Counted from the stretch's first letter, positions 22,801-37,800 are shown. The stretch: 64,000 nt of DNA from Nelumbo lutea (GCA_022828595.1 JAKGHH010000002.1:65816383-65880382), one strand, 5' to 3'. The notes: generated from the letters alone by a model not told the origin. Numbers and translations are program-made.

Positions 22801-25800
22801 CCAAATGAATAAAGAAACGAAAATCTAACCCAAACAAACCCAAATTACAAAATGAACAAAATTGTCCAGCATAAAGTGAATCTCTACTTCTTTAATGTTT
22901 TCTTTGATTTCATCTTCTTGTTTGGCCCAATCCCAAATAGATCCCCTTTTTTTGGTATTTAATAGATCCCCTTTTAATCTTGCAAAAACTTTGGAGACCA
23001 AAGAAAACAGTGCATTCCTGAGTCCTGACACTCTTCAAATTAACAGAAATCTAATTAATCCCCCTCTCAAGTTCCAACACCCAAGGTTCCAAGGTTCAAA
23101 GTATCAATACACCCCTATAGAGGGTGTATCGGGGTTTTGGCCGGTTCAGGGGGTGGACAGACCTTAAACCAGCCCCTCTGAACCAGATTTGAAAAAAAAA
23201 AAAACTAAAAAAAAATACCGATACAGGCTTACCAACGTATCGGACATATCAATATTTTAAACCTTGCCAACACCACATTCTCCTGAAAAATCAGGCTTGC
23301 CAACTCCTCGCCGCCAACTACAACAACACTAGATCACCAGGAATAACACCAGCCTCCAAACAATTTCTTTTAGCTTACATAGGAAATGGATATTTTGCTT
23401 CCAGTTTCCTAAAAATCTTCCTTGCATATTTCTCACCCCTTATAAATCAAAGACCCAAAATCTTACTTTTACCCCCACATCTTTGTTCAACACCATTTCC
23501 AAATCAATTGAACTACCAACTTCATGAGCATCCAAAATAACCTTATCCTCACTTCAATCCAACCCCTAGTCACTTTCATTTCCCATGAAGAAGAAGAGGG
23601 GGAAGAGAGAAGAGAAGAGAGAGCAAGTCACAAAGAGAGGAGTATATTACTGTTCACACCCTCACAAAATATTTATACTATGAGGAGAAATTACAAGAAA
23701 GCCCTTACATGAGAACCCAAATACAAATAGATGAAAAAGACCAAAAAGCCCCAACAAAACAGATTTTCATCACTCCCCCTCAAGCTGAGAATAGATACAT
23801 CTGTCATACCCAATTTTCCAAGATTCCTTTTTTGATAATTAAGAAATTTTATTAGATCATAACTTGAAACTGAGAACAACAGCACATGAAGAGGCACAAG
23901 CCGGAACCTCTCCCAACAGGTTACATAGAGGCTAAAAGCAAATTACAGTTGAACTCAACACAAAAATTCCATATTTGCCCCTTGCTTTGCTAAACAATTA
24001 GCCAAAGCATTTGCTGATCTCCCCACCCACTGTATTGTTACAGACATTTTTTGTCAACCACTTAAATTTCTTGATTTAATTCTTATAGAACCAAATAACA
24101 GTCTCAGGGTTCTTCAACCACCCTACCACCACCTTGGAATCCCCTTCAATTACAAGTTGCTCCACACCCATTTAATTTGCAAGCAGCATTCCTTGTAAGG
24201 TAGTGGAATGCATCACGTCATGTCCCTCCCTGCATAAACTTTGATTCATTTATATGCTTTTCCAATATAAAAATGAACTTCTTATGCACGTTCCTATACT
24301 TTCCTCAAATTAATTTGATGTTTTCTTACCTTACAATTGGCATATAATGAAAATCAAGACATGCAAAAACTCATTTGCAATTTGCATCTAAAACATGGTG
24401 TGGGAAGAAAGAAATGAATGCATCATTAATGAGTGATGCAAGGTTAATCATTGACAATATCTCCATCAAAGTGACACTTTAGTTAAAACTTCAGAGTTAT
24501 TTGACTCATACAACTGATGATATTATAAGAAGTAGAAAGAGTTTGCCAAATCTACCCCAAGTAGGTCAATACTCAATGGTACAAGTGGACTGGTACCCAC
24601 CGCAGACATTTCATTTTAAGCTGCAATTTGAGAGTAGCTGCTTGAGAAATATGGGTCCATCAGGTATACGAGTGATCAGAAATCATTTGAAGAACATATT
24701 CCTTCTCTACTCTAGTCTCTTATTGGTGTAGGTGACTCAAATAGAGAACTGAAGGCTGTCTTCACAAGGATGAGGAAGGCTAAAGCAATGAGGTTCAGCA
24801 ACCTAATAATGGAAGGGGATTCAAAGATCATAACAGGTTGGCTACCAAGCAATGAAGAGGGACCATGAACATACAGATACAAAACCAGAGAAGCTAAAGG
24901 AACTATAAAGGAATTGGAAGATGGGTACCTAGGACTGTTGACGGTCTTAGAAGATGGGTTAGCAAAATAGGCTTACAAAACTCTGTATTGGGGACTTATG
25001 GATCAAGGAAAATTCTACTTGAGGCTTAGATCCTATGGATGGTTAGTTGAGGCTGACAATCCCGATGCTCTTCTTGTACTCTTTAAATCATACTAATCAA
25101 TTAAATTTGCACTGTTACTGATCAAAAAATTGCATCTAAACATGTATATAATACTTGAGAAAAGAAAAGTAGCTGAACTCACATATTATAACTGATACAC
25201 TTTGTTTAAAGAGTTCTAACGATTTGCTGGTGTTAAAGGACTATTCCAACTGAATTCTATAAAGGTAACAAGACACCCCAACTTTATGCCAGTTGAATTG
25301 TTTTAAGCTACAATGTCCGCAATTTTCAGACAAGAAACAGGGGTTAGGCAAAACAAAGATTTCCACTATTACACCATGTACTAGCAGAGGGCCCATATTT
25401 AAATCTGGAAAGTGTTTAGTCACTCAAGGTCAATTAATGACATTATCATTTTTATAAAAATAAGTACAAAAAAGAGCATTTTGTAATTATCTTATACTTA
25501 CTTGCAATTGATTGCGAATAAGCTCCAGTTGTGATTCCTGAAAACAACATTTACAGTAAGAACTTCAAATGGTTCAAAATGTGGCTTGGATGTACATTGT
25601 CAACATCAAGGTCAGAACTAGACTGAAAACCTGATCCTGAAGCGCTTCTTTAAGAAGAGTGACCAATGCGGACCTTGATGCTTCAACACCTTCAAGTTGC
25701 TCAATAGATAGGCACAAAACATTTTCCTGCTCTTGTAGCTCATTGGCCAGTGTTGACCCCTGCTCAATTCCTGAAGAAAACACAAATAAATAAAAGTTAG

Positions 25801-28800
25801 ATAAAGATGAATAAATTAATGAATGGAAATTTCATTTTAGGATCAATATGTCCATCTCAAAATTCAGATACAAGCATACACACACACACACACACTAAAA
25901 GAAGAAGTCTAGGAATTTTCTCCTTTTTTCTGACTATTTTATTTTTTATTCCATGTCATTTTTGAAACAACCAATGAGAGACACTCCTTTCTCCATAAAA
26001 ATCTACCAAAAATCTCATACACGTTCCCAATAACCTAAATAATCTCCTCTCCTAAAAATTCTCCTAAACTACCTCCCCCACCTAAATAATTTCCTTTCTA
26101 GCAACCAATAGGAAAGAAAGAGGGATTTGCTTTTCTATTGTCTACCATGTGGCACCACTATGCCTCACTTTTTCCTAAGCTCTCTTTAATTCCCATTTAT
26201 CTCCTAATTTATCTCTATTTCCTATTTATGCTCTCCCCCACTTTTTATCTATACCTATCTAAAGAAAGTTTGAACTAAAAAACTTAAGAATTATTTAAAT
26301 ACTTAAATTTTTTTATTAAAAACACAAAAAGTAGTTATTATAGATTTAAAAATATAACATTAATAGCAACTTCATATTTATACAAAATTCATTATGAAAT
26401 TATGTACTACTAATATAAATTATAATTTAACGGATTATTCAATTTAAATGTTATTCAAATAATAAGAATCTAAAAATAAAAAATAACATATTATTTAAAT
26501 GTTTCAATAACTAAATATCTTAAATAACAAAAATATTAAAAATAGCTAAATAATTATATAAAAAAATATTTAATAATACGTAATAACTTTAAAATAAATA
26601 AAACTAACATAAGGGAAATTTTTAAATAGTTTACATATTATTTAAATATTTTAAATAATGAAATATTTAACATAAGTAAATTTTAAATAATTAAAAAATG
26701 ACGAAATCATGTAATAAATTTAATAATTTTATTAAAAGTAGAAAAAAAATTATAATAGATTTCATAATAATCAAATTTAGAATAATTTAATATTTTAAAA
26801 ATTAATAAGGAAATTATGTAATAATAGTATAAATTATAATTAATATTTTAAATTTTTAAATAATGACATTATTTAAATAACTAAATAATATCGTAAATAA
26901 CTAATTTCACTTATATCAATTAATATGTCTCGAAAATAACTTTCCAAAAAACTAATATTTACTAATAATAAATTTAGCATCTTAATCTATATTTATTATA
27001 TATTTCTATACACTAAAATTACTCTTTATTGTATTTTCAGTAATTATTTGTTGTATTTTTGTGATAAATATATTTCCATTAATTATGTCAAAAAATATTT
27101 TTGTTTTGTTATTTAACAGAAAATTTTCAATAATTATTAGAGATTAAACTGCTCTTATTTAGCTTTTTAAATTTAATTTCCTCTACATATTGTATTTATT
27201 GTATTTTTTTATAGACTTATTTTTAATAAGAATGTATTTTTGTTATTATTTATTGTATTTAGTAATTATGATTTGTTGTATTTTCAGTATTTATTGTATT
27301 TTTTCATTATTGTAATTACTGTATTTATATTAGTTATTTGTTGTATTTTCATTATAAATTTATTTTCAATAATTGTGAATTTCCGCTATAAATTTTCAAT
27401 AATTATTGGAGATTAAACTATAGTTATTTATTAGAAATTAAACTATTAATTTAGCTAAAATTGGAAGTTGGTCACCCGAAACTGACTGACAATTAGTGAA
27501 AACTGGCCAACCCAGGTTGAGTTGGATCGGGTTGGTCAGTTTCATCTTGATGAACAACCCTGGCTGAAATTAATTATTGTTATTTTATTGTAAAAATTAT
27601 TAATAGTATATGAAATATAAATAATTATTAATTATTTAAAAAATTAAAATAAAAAAATGATTTTATACTCTTATGTGTTTCTATTGCTTAGCTTCCACTT
27701 AACAAAGCCCGTGCATCGCACAGGTCCCCGTTAGTAAGTCCAACTAAGATTCATCTTATTTTACTCATAATCTATTAGATAAGGTTATTGCTAATTCAAT
27801 AAATCCTATTTTCCCACAAGGTGCCAACCAGCTGGTTGGTAAGGTCTCTTGCTAGTCGTATCGAAAACTTGGGATCAAATCGCCTACACTAGGGTCGAGC
27901 CAAGTGCGAGCTTGAGCCTTGTACTACCTTAGCGAGCCGAGCTCGAGCCTTGTACTATTCGGCTCAGCTTGGCTTGAATCAACCCCTAGCCTGCACATAG
28001 GTTAGGGCATGGGCTACCCCTTGTTGTGTAGCCCTTCAAAAAGAAATAAAAAAAAATCCCATTTTCCCTGACGAAAAAAGTGCATCATATAAGACACTAA
28101 TCAGAGAATTTTGCAGCTTATGTAATATTGACTTGCCCACAACTCAGTTGCCTTCAGCCCACAAGGCAACTGAATAGCTAAAAGTCCCCCCAGCACCATC
28201 ATATCCATGTCAAGTACCAACTCGTATTGAATTTACTATAACAGAGTATGGTCAGAAAATCTATAATCAGCAACTGGGGATCTGATGTAATACCAAGAAT
28301 GAAAAACTGCTAGATGAATGAATATGGAGACTAGAGTAGAAGCTGAATGGTCTATAAGATGAATCATAGAAAGGATGGCATCTCCTATCTGGGATCGGAA
28401 GTCAGAAGGCTTTCTAGAAACTATGGAAAAAGCATTTATAAGTGAAATCAGTGAAAGGGAGTTTGGAGATTAAACTGGGAAGATCCAAAATTTTCATAAA
28501 ACCTTATCTGTCCAAACGATCCATCTCTCTCCAAGAGATGTCTCCCTTGCACAGAAATAACTCCTACTAAAAACCCTTTAAGAATCTGATCAATTGATTT
28601 ACAAAAAAAAAGTTATACCTGTGAGATGCAGGCATGCAGATTCCACAAATCCAGAAGCACTCTATGGTGTTCACACCCAAAATCCTACTGTATCCCTCAG
28701 TCAAGCCAAGCAGTAGTTTCCACAACCCTTCTTCGCTTCTAATCAGTTGCCCCTTTGTCCAGATCACTCTCAAAGCTCTGGGAGTTGAATTAAAATTCCT

Positions 28801-31800
28801 ACTGTTAGGAACTAGGATTTCACTTAATTCAGATGCGAACCTCAATGGGTTGGTTAAAGCCTCAATTGATCTAATCAATAGAATCCTTACAGACCTTACC
28901 TAGAGAAAAGAGAAGCCCCATATTCTACTCAACAATAACATGCCAAGCAATAGAGATTGAACAGGACTATGGTTTCTCCCAATTCCTAGTTTAATTGTAA
29001 TTGAGACCATAAGGTTCCTAGATCAGCTCCAATTCCACTTTGGAATGGTTAAAATATGCAAGAAAAAGGAAGGAGAGACAATATTGTGTGGTGTCTAAAT
29101 TTTTCATCAACCATTGCTAGGTGGTGGAAAGTGTGTGCAGATGGCAAGTTCTCTCTAAAGAAAAGATAGGGAAAGGAAGGGAAAGGTAGGGGAACCTAAC
29201 CAAGGGTATGGATTATGCAATTCCTACCAGGGTTGATGCATTTGCATGGTTGTTGTCTCTACACAGTATTTTAACTACTGATCATCCTAAGTTGAAGGGC
29301 TTTCAGATGACCAGCTTATGCTTCATGTACAGAAGGTTTTAAGAAATATTTGTCATCTAATTATTCATTGCAGGGTTAAACTATGACACCAGAAAATTTC
29401 AGTGGAGCTAGGCCAAAACTCTACCAGTATCATGTCTTTCCGGCATCATAAATTTCCCTTTATAAGGGTGTTGAATTCATTTAAGATATCATCACTTTTC
29501 AAGTGCCCAAGGTTTCAGGCTGATCTTCCAAATGAGATGTTTTTTTATCAAGGCAGAAGGGCTAAAACCCTATGGAGAATCATTCTCTGTGTGCTATGCA
29601 GTGTGTATACCAGGTATTATATTTATAGGTATGCTCTGTATTTTATTCCATGTGTGGTGTGCTAGGATATTTAGAAAGAACAAAACTATTGTTTCTTTGA
29701 AGGAAAATCTCAGCAAGTAAGAGAATTAGTAGATGATATTTGCTTAATACTTGAGGAGCACGTAGCAATAAAATTCTTTCATTACAGGAATAGGGCACAC
29801 CAGGAATTTGAAGATTTTTCTGGAAATGTATTGGGGCTAGGTTATGGGAGACATTGGATATCATAGTATCTGAAAATTAGTCTCTGATGATTATTTGCAC
29901 TGTGTTTTATTTTTTGGCTGTATTTGTGGCTAAAACCCTATGGAGAATCATTCTCTGTATTTGTATGAAGCACAATGTTAGGAAACCAAGAAACAAAATG
30001 TTCTTAACAATTTAAAAGTTAGAAAAATCATCGAGCTATCCAGGTTTTGAAGGTGTTCACAGGGTTGAAAAAGGGATCATTTGGAGTTGATCCTATTAAA
30101 AAGGTGAAAAAAAAAACTAAGTTCTTAAAAGAAGCAAGAGGTCCCCACTCAAGACACTGAATAAGACGTTAGTTGAGTAACGTTTTGGGTGGTATCAAGT
30201 TTGAATCCAGTGTTTATGTGTTGGAAGTTTTAAATGGTTGTAGGGGATTTGGTAAGTTGGTTGCTATGGTGTTTCTGTGGATTGTCAATTTAGGTTGGAA
30301 TTGTTAGAGTTTTGGTAGCTTGAGATGTTTGTTTGGTTTGGCTGTGTGTCTTTTATTTTTCTTATGGTTTAGTGCCCTGCTTTTTGGAGTGGTTCCTTGT
30401 GGCCGGTGCTGACATTGATTTGAAGTTGGGTATTGGTTGTGTGAAGAGATGTTTCTTCTCTCAGATGACTTCTTGTCACCTTTCTTTTACTTTTTTTCAA
30501 TAAAATTTTCATTTTACTACCAAAAAATAATGTTGCGATGGATGCCTAGGACTAGGAAAGATAGAATTAGGAGTGCATCTGCAGGGACCTAGGATGGCTA
30601 CAATAGCTGGCAAGAAAGTGAAATAAAATGATTCCATAATATGAACAGAACACGGAATGCACCTGTGGGTACAATTATGATAGAGAAAAATGGTGAGACA
30701 TAATGTGAACATTTGACACCAACACTGGAAGCCATTGAATAATAGACTAAGGCTGGAAGGACTAGATTGGCCCAGGCTGTCTGAAGAGCAAGCAACCTGG
30801 TTAGAGAGAAGTTTTGAAGAAGAGGAAATTAGGCTTGCAGTGTTTTCAATGGACAGATCCAAAGCCCCTGGGCCAGATGGCTTCACCATGGCTTTTTATC
30901 AAGACTGCTGGAATGTGGTAAGAGAAGACCTTTGTGCTGTGTTTAAGGAATTTGAGGATAATAACAAAGTAAGCCATGGAGTTAATGCTACTTTCGTAGC
31001 TCTAATCCCTAAGAAGAAAGAAGCAAAAAATTCTAAAGATTTTAGGCCGATCAGTTTGGTGACTAGCAATTACAAAATCCTGGCTAAAGTGTTATCATTG
31101 AGGATTAAAGTAGTGCTACCCTCATCATTAGTCAAGCCCAGGGAGCAGTCGTGCAAGGGAGACAAATAACAGATCAGATTCTAATAGCTAATGAATGTGT
31201 GGAGGATATGAGAAAGTCCGGAAAGCAAGGTTTTGTTTGTAAATTGGATTTAGAAAGGCCTATGATCTTGTGGATTGGAGTTTCTTATTAGAGGTCCTAG
31301 AGTGTTGTGGGTTTGGAGTTAGATGGTGTAATTGGATAAAGGGCTGCACAAGTTCTTGCCATTTTTTGGTCTTGGTTAATGGGATAGTCAAGGATTCCTT
31401 CACAACTTTTAGAGGGTTAAGGCATGGTGACCCCCTTTCCCCCTTCCTCTTTACCCTAGTTGCGAATAGATGTAAATCAGTCCTCTAATATCAAGATTAA
31501 ACTTAGTGATTAGCAGAATAGAACAGATCTGAATAACTGTATAAGAGAGGAAGATGGCGAAGAGAAGAGGTAAGAGAAGAAGAAGCCGAATTAATCACCC
31601 TTCTCCTCTAACCCTATTTTATTAATCTCTAAAAAACTGATGATGACAAGTATACCCTTAAGTGGGCGGCCAGCTTGGCAGTTACATAAAGAAAATAAAA
31701 TAAGAACAAATAACAGGCCCATTAAGTGAGGCCCATCAACATAAAATAAAAGATAAAATAAAGGATATCACACAAAAGGCTGTTAGGGCCCATTCGGCCC

Positions 31801-34800
31801 AGTCTCTTTACACCCCCCCTCAAGCTGAGCATACATGTCAATCATGCCCAGCTTGCTCATATAGTGTATCAATTTCCCCCTGGGAACTCCCTTGGTCAAG
31901 ATATCAGCTAATTGCTCTTCTGATGTGATAAATAGTAAACAAACTTCTCCTGAAGAGACTCTTTCCCTTATGAAATGCCTATCAACCTCAATGTGCTTAG
32001 TTCTGTCATGTTGAACAGGATTATGTGCAATGTTGATAGCAACTTGGTTGTCACAATAGAGCATCATTGGTTTCTCGTAGTCCACCCCCAATTCCTCTAG
32101 AAGGGATCATAGCCATAGTAATTCTGACACACCATGAGCCATTGCCCTATATTCTGCTTCAGCTGAGGATCTAGCAACTACTAATTGTTTCTTACTCCTC
32201 CAAGACACAATATTCCTAGCAACCAGAGCACAATAACCAGAGGTGGACCTTCTGTCATCAATACATCCTGCCCAATCTGCACCAGTAAAGGCTTTCAGCT
32301 TCATGTGACCATGCTTAGCAAATAGAATACATTTCCCTAGAGTACCTTTCAAGTAGCACAAAACCCTTTCTACAGCAACTAGATGAGTATCTCTGGGAGA
32401 ATGCATAAACCGACTGATAACACTAACTGCATAGGAAATTTCTGGTCGAGTCATGCAAAGGTATAACAGCTTCCCAAGCAGTCTCTGAAACACTTCCTTA
32501 TCAGACAAAAGTTCACCATCTGTGGTAGAAAGCATATGATTAGGATCAATGGAAGTGGAGATGGGTTTAACTCCAAGTTTACTAGTTTCAACAAGAAGAT
32601 CAAGAACATATTTGCGTTGAGATATGAATATACCATCCTTAGAGCGAGCAACTTCAATTCCTAGGAAATACCGAAGATCTCCCAAATCTTTGATTTCAAA
32701 TACAGAGTTGAGAAATGCTTTTAGTTTACTGGCCTCTTCAATGTCATTACCCGTGACCACAATATCATCAACATAAACAATCAAGAAGGTCACCAGAGAA
32801 TCATTTCTCTTCAAGAACAGTGTATGATCAGATTGTGTTTGAATGTAGCCAAAAGAGACGAGAGCAGCCCGAAATCTCTCAAACCAAGCCCAAGGAGATT
32901 GTTTGAGTTTACACACCTTGCCTAAGATAAGTGTTTGGAGATACAATGGGTTTTACACTTCCGCTTGCCCTTGCGAAGAGCAACAGGAAAGTCAAGGTCT
33001 GGAACAGTCTGAGATGAGTTAGTAGAGGGTTGACCTGTTTCCTCAGGAATGATGGGAGTGGCAAGATGCTCTTCTGAAGGAGTGGAAACAACCTGCACAT
33101 GTCTAAATCTTTGCATTTGGTACCACCTTTGGAGAGCAGGAGCAGAAGCAGTAGGGGGAGTAGGGACATCAGGGGTAGGTCCAATGGAAGAGGTGGACAC
33201 CCCATGATCGGACTCACAAGGGATGGGAAGAGGAACAGCTAGAGACATAGCAAAGTACTCATCTGATTTCTCCCCCTTAGGAGGAATACTAAAGAAGGGA
33301 ATCAACTCTGCAAAGGTGACATCCCGAGATACAAAGTGGGTGCAACGAACTGAATCAAAACAGCAATAACCCTTCTTCTGTGTGGAAGCATATCCCAGAA
33401 ACACGCACTTATGAGCCTTAGGTTCAAACTTGTGCCTTTGGTGACTATGAATATGCACATTGCAAGTACACCCAAATACACAGAGAGGAAGAGAAAAGAG
33501 ATCCTCATTCGGGAAGAGAAGACTAAAAGGGGTTTTAAAGCCAAGGACCCGGTAGGGCATACGGTTGATCAGAAAGGTAGCAGCAAGAACAACATCTCCC
33601 CAAAACTTCGTAGGAACATGGGATGCAAATAAGAGGGATCTGGCAACCTCAACCACATGCCTGTTCTTTCTTTCCGCCACCTCGTTTTGTTGTGGAGTGT
33701 AGGAACAAGAACTTTGATGAGTAACCCCAAAAGTTTCAAGATAGGTGGAAAGGGTTCTCTCAAAATACTCCTTAGCATTGTCAGAGCGGTATATTTTGAT
33801 ACGGGTATTAAACTGGGTGGGGATGAGTTCATGAAAATTTTTCACAATAGCCAGTACTTCATCCCTGGATCTCATGAGATAAATCCAAGTGTAACGTGAA
33901 TAATCATCAATAAAAATGATAAAGTACCTGTAACCCCCCATGGTTGGCATGTGATATGGCCCCCACACATCAGAGTGAACAATATGGAAAGGAGAAAATG
34001 ATCTTTTATTGCTAATTGAATAGGAATATCTACAATGCTTTGCCAGCTCACATGATTCACAATGAAGACTCGATAAAGACACTCCTTTAAACATATCTGG
34101 GAACAGATGACTCAAAGCAGAAAAGGACAAGTGACCAAATCGAAAATGACAATAAAATTTTGTTAACAAACTCTGACATGACTAACTCTAAGGCAACTCC
34201 ATGAGGTGGTCCCAAAGCTTGATCTGGTGTGTCCAGCAAGTATATTTCGTTCGCCTCATGGCCACTCCCAATCATCCTCCGAGACTACAGGTCCTGAAAA
34301 ACATAATGAGTGGGAAAGAAAGTTATGTTGCAATTCATGGACTTTGTTAAGCTACTAACAGATAAGAGGTTTGTGTTAAGCTTAGGGACATGAAGAACAA
34401 AAGATAAGAACATGGTGTCAGAGGTCTTTATATCACCTTTACCAGAGGTGGGGGCAAGGGACCCATCGGCAAGGGATATTTTCTCTTTCCCGGAGAGGAG
34501 GTGATATGAGCAAAACAGGTGTTAGATAGGTTGGCCATATGGTCTGATGCACCGGAATTAATAATCCAAGGGATTTTATGATTACCTAAAGCTGAAGCAT
34601 GATTCGCAGAAGCACGAGTACCTGAGTGAGAAAAAGCCAATGAAGATGATGTACTGTTGGAAGGGTGAGTTGAAGAAACTGTAGCTTCTAGGTGATTTAG
34701 GAGCCTCCCATACTTCTCAAAATCCAGCTTCATTGCAGCCAACTGCTAAATAGTTGATTTTTCTTCACTTTCCTTACTTCCCCCTTCAAGCACTACAGTC

Positions 34801-37800
34801 TTGGATTTTCCCACCTAACTGCCCTTCTTAGGGTTATTATTGTTCTTAAACCTATCAGGAAGAAGCTCAGGATGAAACTTCCAGCAGGTGTCCTTTGTAT
34901 GCCGTGGTTTCTTGCAATATTCACACACCTGCTCTCTTTTCTCAGTAGGGCCCTTCGGTTTCATTCCCGCATGTGCAAAATGTTCTGTAGATGGACTCTG
35001 CAACTACACCTGCCGCCTACTCTCCTCACTACTTATCATAGCATATGCCTGTGAAAGAGTAACCTCATCTCTGGCCAAAATGTTCTGTCTAATAATATCA
35101 AACTCAGGGTTGAGTCCAGTGAGAAACTCAAACACCCTATTTCTCTCCACTAGCTTTCTATACATTTCAGCATCATTTTTACTCTCCCACACCACTGTCT
35201 CCATAACATCAATTTCATGCCATAGGAATTTTAGTATAGAGTAGTAGATTGCCACACTCTTCTCCCCCTGTCTCAGGTTCTTCACATCACTTTTCAATTT
35301 GTATGCTCTGGCTACATTCAATTTCTATGAATAGGTCTCAGTTACACTGTCCCATATCTCCTTAACCGAAGACATCCAGAGATAGTGTTGGCTTATATGA
35401 AGTTGCATAGAGTTGACTAACCATCCTATAACAGTATAGTTCTCTTGCATCCATCTTTCAAATTCAGGGTCTGTCTCTTTAGGTTTCACCTTGTTGCCTG
35501 TGAGATACTCGAGTTTTCCTCTACTACAATCATAGATTTCTATAGATTGTGCCCAAGCAAGATAGTTCGTCCCATCTAGCTTAATTGTGGTAACACCAGT
35601 CAAAATAGAATCTACTGAAACAGGTCCAAAAACTAGCACCTGCTTGAACTCACTTCAGTATGCCTCCATTAATCAAACGAAAATCAAAGAACAGAAAATT
35701 TTGACTACGTAAACTTACTTGAAGTCAAACCAGAACTTGGGTGCTTGAAAAACTAGGGTTTTGCTCCGTCCAGTAGATGGGAGGAAGAGAGAAGACACTG
35801 CCGCACCCATCAGACTAACCCAAACTCTTCCAAACCTGAACCGCCCTCCTTTAGCAGCCACAAGACACTTTCCAAGCACAGAGCGCCACACCCAAGCTTC
35901 ACCTTTCCTGGTAACCTTGAAAATCTCTAGTAGGGTTTTGGGCAGCAGCAAAACAGCATTGCTTCTTGGCAAAACCTGGCCAGAACTAAACTCTCCAAAC
36001 CCTTCTACCAACTAGGCAAGTGATTCTCTATACTATAGAGAACCTATCTCTCCATACACTCTCTTGATTTTAGAGTGTATAGGAACAAAGAAAAAAGAAG
36101 GAAGAGGAACTGAACCTGCTCTGATACCAAGATGTAAATCAGTCCTCTAATATCAAGATTAAACTTAGTGATTAGCAGAATATAACAGATCTGAATAACT
36201 GTATAAGAGAGGAAGATGGCGAAGAGAAGAGGGAAGAGAAGAAGTCGAATTTATCACCCTTCTCCTCTAACCCCATTTTATTAATCTCTAAAAAATTGAT
36301 GATGACAAGTATGCCCTTAAGTGGGCGGCCAGCTTGGCAGCTAATTAAAGAAAATAAAATAAGAACAAATAACGGGCCCATTAAGTGAGGCCCATCAACA
36401 TAAAATAAAAGATAAAATAAAGGATATCACACGAAAGGCTGTTAGGGCCCATTCGGCCCAGTCTCTTTACACAGATGTTTTCCGTAGTTTGATCTCTAAG
36501 GCAGACATGGAAGGAGTAGTGAGAGGTTGGAGGATAGGAAGGAATAGGATTAGGATGTCCCACTTATAGTTTGTTGATGGCCTAATAAACATGGAAAAGA
36601 GTTGTGTGGTGAGTGGGAATCTAGATGAGAGGACTATTGAGTCTGTGGCTAAGGAGAGCACCTTTTGGCCCTTACAGTATTTAGGTCTACCTCTAGAAGC
36701 CAACCCTAATGAGAGAACCATTTGGGCCCCGGTTCTGGAAAAATTTGAGAAAAGGATAGCCTTGTGGAAAATGAACTATATTTCTTTAGGGGGTAGAGTA
36801 ACATTACTGAAAGCTTCCTTAGCAAATCTGTCGATGTATTACTTCTTTATGTTTAGGATTCTTGTTAGGTAGGCCAAGAAGTTGGAGAAATTAATGAAAT
36901 TTTCTTTCGGAGCCAAGGGAGGAAAAAAAGGATCACTTAATAAAAGGGGGAATAGTGTGTAGGAGGAAAGAGGAGGGTGGGTTGGGACTGGGGAACTTAG
37001 TTTTGAAGAATAAAGCACTCCTAGGAAAATGGTTGTGGAGATGACCCTTAGAACAGGAGAGACTATGGCATGAGGTGATAGATAGTATACATTGCAGTTA
37101 GGGAAATGGATGGGATGATGGTGTATCGCGTCGAGCCATGTTGGCAACTCCTTGGAAAGCAATTCAGAGTATTCTCCCTTTTTTTCTCAACTGTATCAGG
37201 TATGATGTCATTTCTGGTAATTCTGTTTTGTTCTACGAAGACATCTGGGTGTGCAATTCTGCCCTTAAGGATACTTTCCCTTCTCTCTATTCCCTTTCTC
37301 ACTACAAGGGTAAAGCAATCAATCTCTCACTTTCTTCCAACATCTGTTTCTCCATCCTCTCTGAATTGAGACTTTGGGTTTCATGGGGGCTTGAGGGATC
37401 ATGAACTCTCTTGTGTTTCAGACCTTCTGTCACTACTTGAAAGTGTTTTTTTGGACCCTTTAAGATCTGATGTGAGACTTTGGTCCCCTAATCCAAAAGG
37501 TTACTTCACGTGTGCCTCCTTCTTTAAGTCCCTTTGCTCTTCCTTGGGACAAGTGGGTTTCCCAGCTAGGGAGATTTGGTCTAAACCTGCACCTCTTAAA
37601 ATTATTGTTTTCCATTGGGAGGTGTTCTATATGAAAATCAACACTTCAAACTTATTGCAGAAGAGAAGGCCTTCTATGTGTCTATCTCCTAATTGGTGTG
37701 TACCTTGCAAGGTTAATGGTGAGGATTGCTCTCACTTACTTTTAGCATGTTCTTTTTCTGATGCTATTTGGGGTTGGATCTTTTTCAGATCTTTGACCCT

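Larger units (their letters stand above)
31471..36471 (-). mobile_element. Copia LTR retrotransposon with both LTRs, internally deleted
   Basis: LTRs of 342 and 339 bp begin TGTAAA and end TTTACA. By eye they differ at about a dozen positions plus a 3 bp indel, so the insertion is not recent. Order on the minus strand is LTR, tRNA-Met primer site, gag with zinc knuckle, protease, integrase, reverse transcriptase, RNase H, polypurine tract, LTR, the Copia order. Flanks are ATAGA and CAGAT, or TAGAT/CAGAT with one base overlap, so the 5 bp duplication is imperfect. It sits in the LINE reverse transcriptase ([10 protein letters not shown]), same direction as the host gene. Confidence 0.9.

Noticed and set aside
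27700..27730. tRNA gene at the CCCGTGCATCGCAC hairpin
   Set aside because: No A or B box and no cloverleaf; better as a transposon end.
28567..28903. Overlapping frames on both strands as genes
   Set aside because: Neither matches a known family or has splice or promoter support.
32922..34169. Copia integrase frame as a domesticated host gene
   Set aside because: It is flanked by the rest of a Copia with LTRs and broken neighbouring domains, so no sign of domestication.
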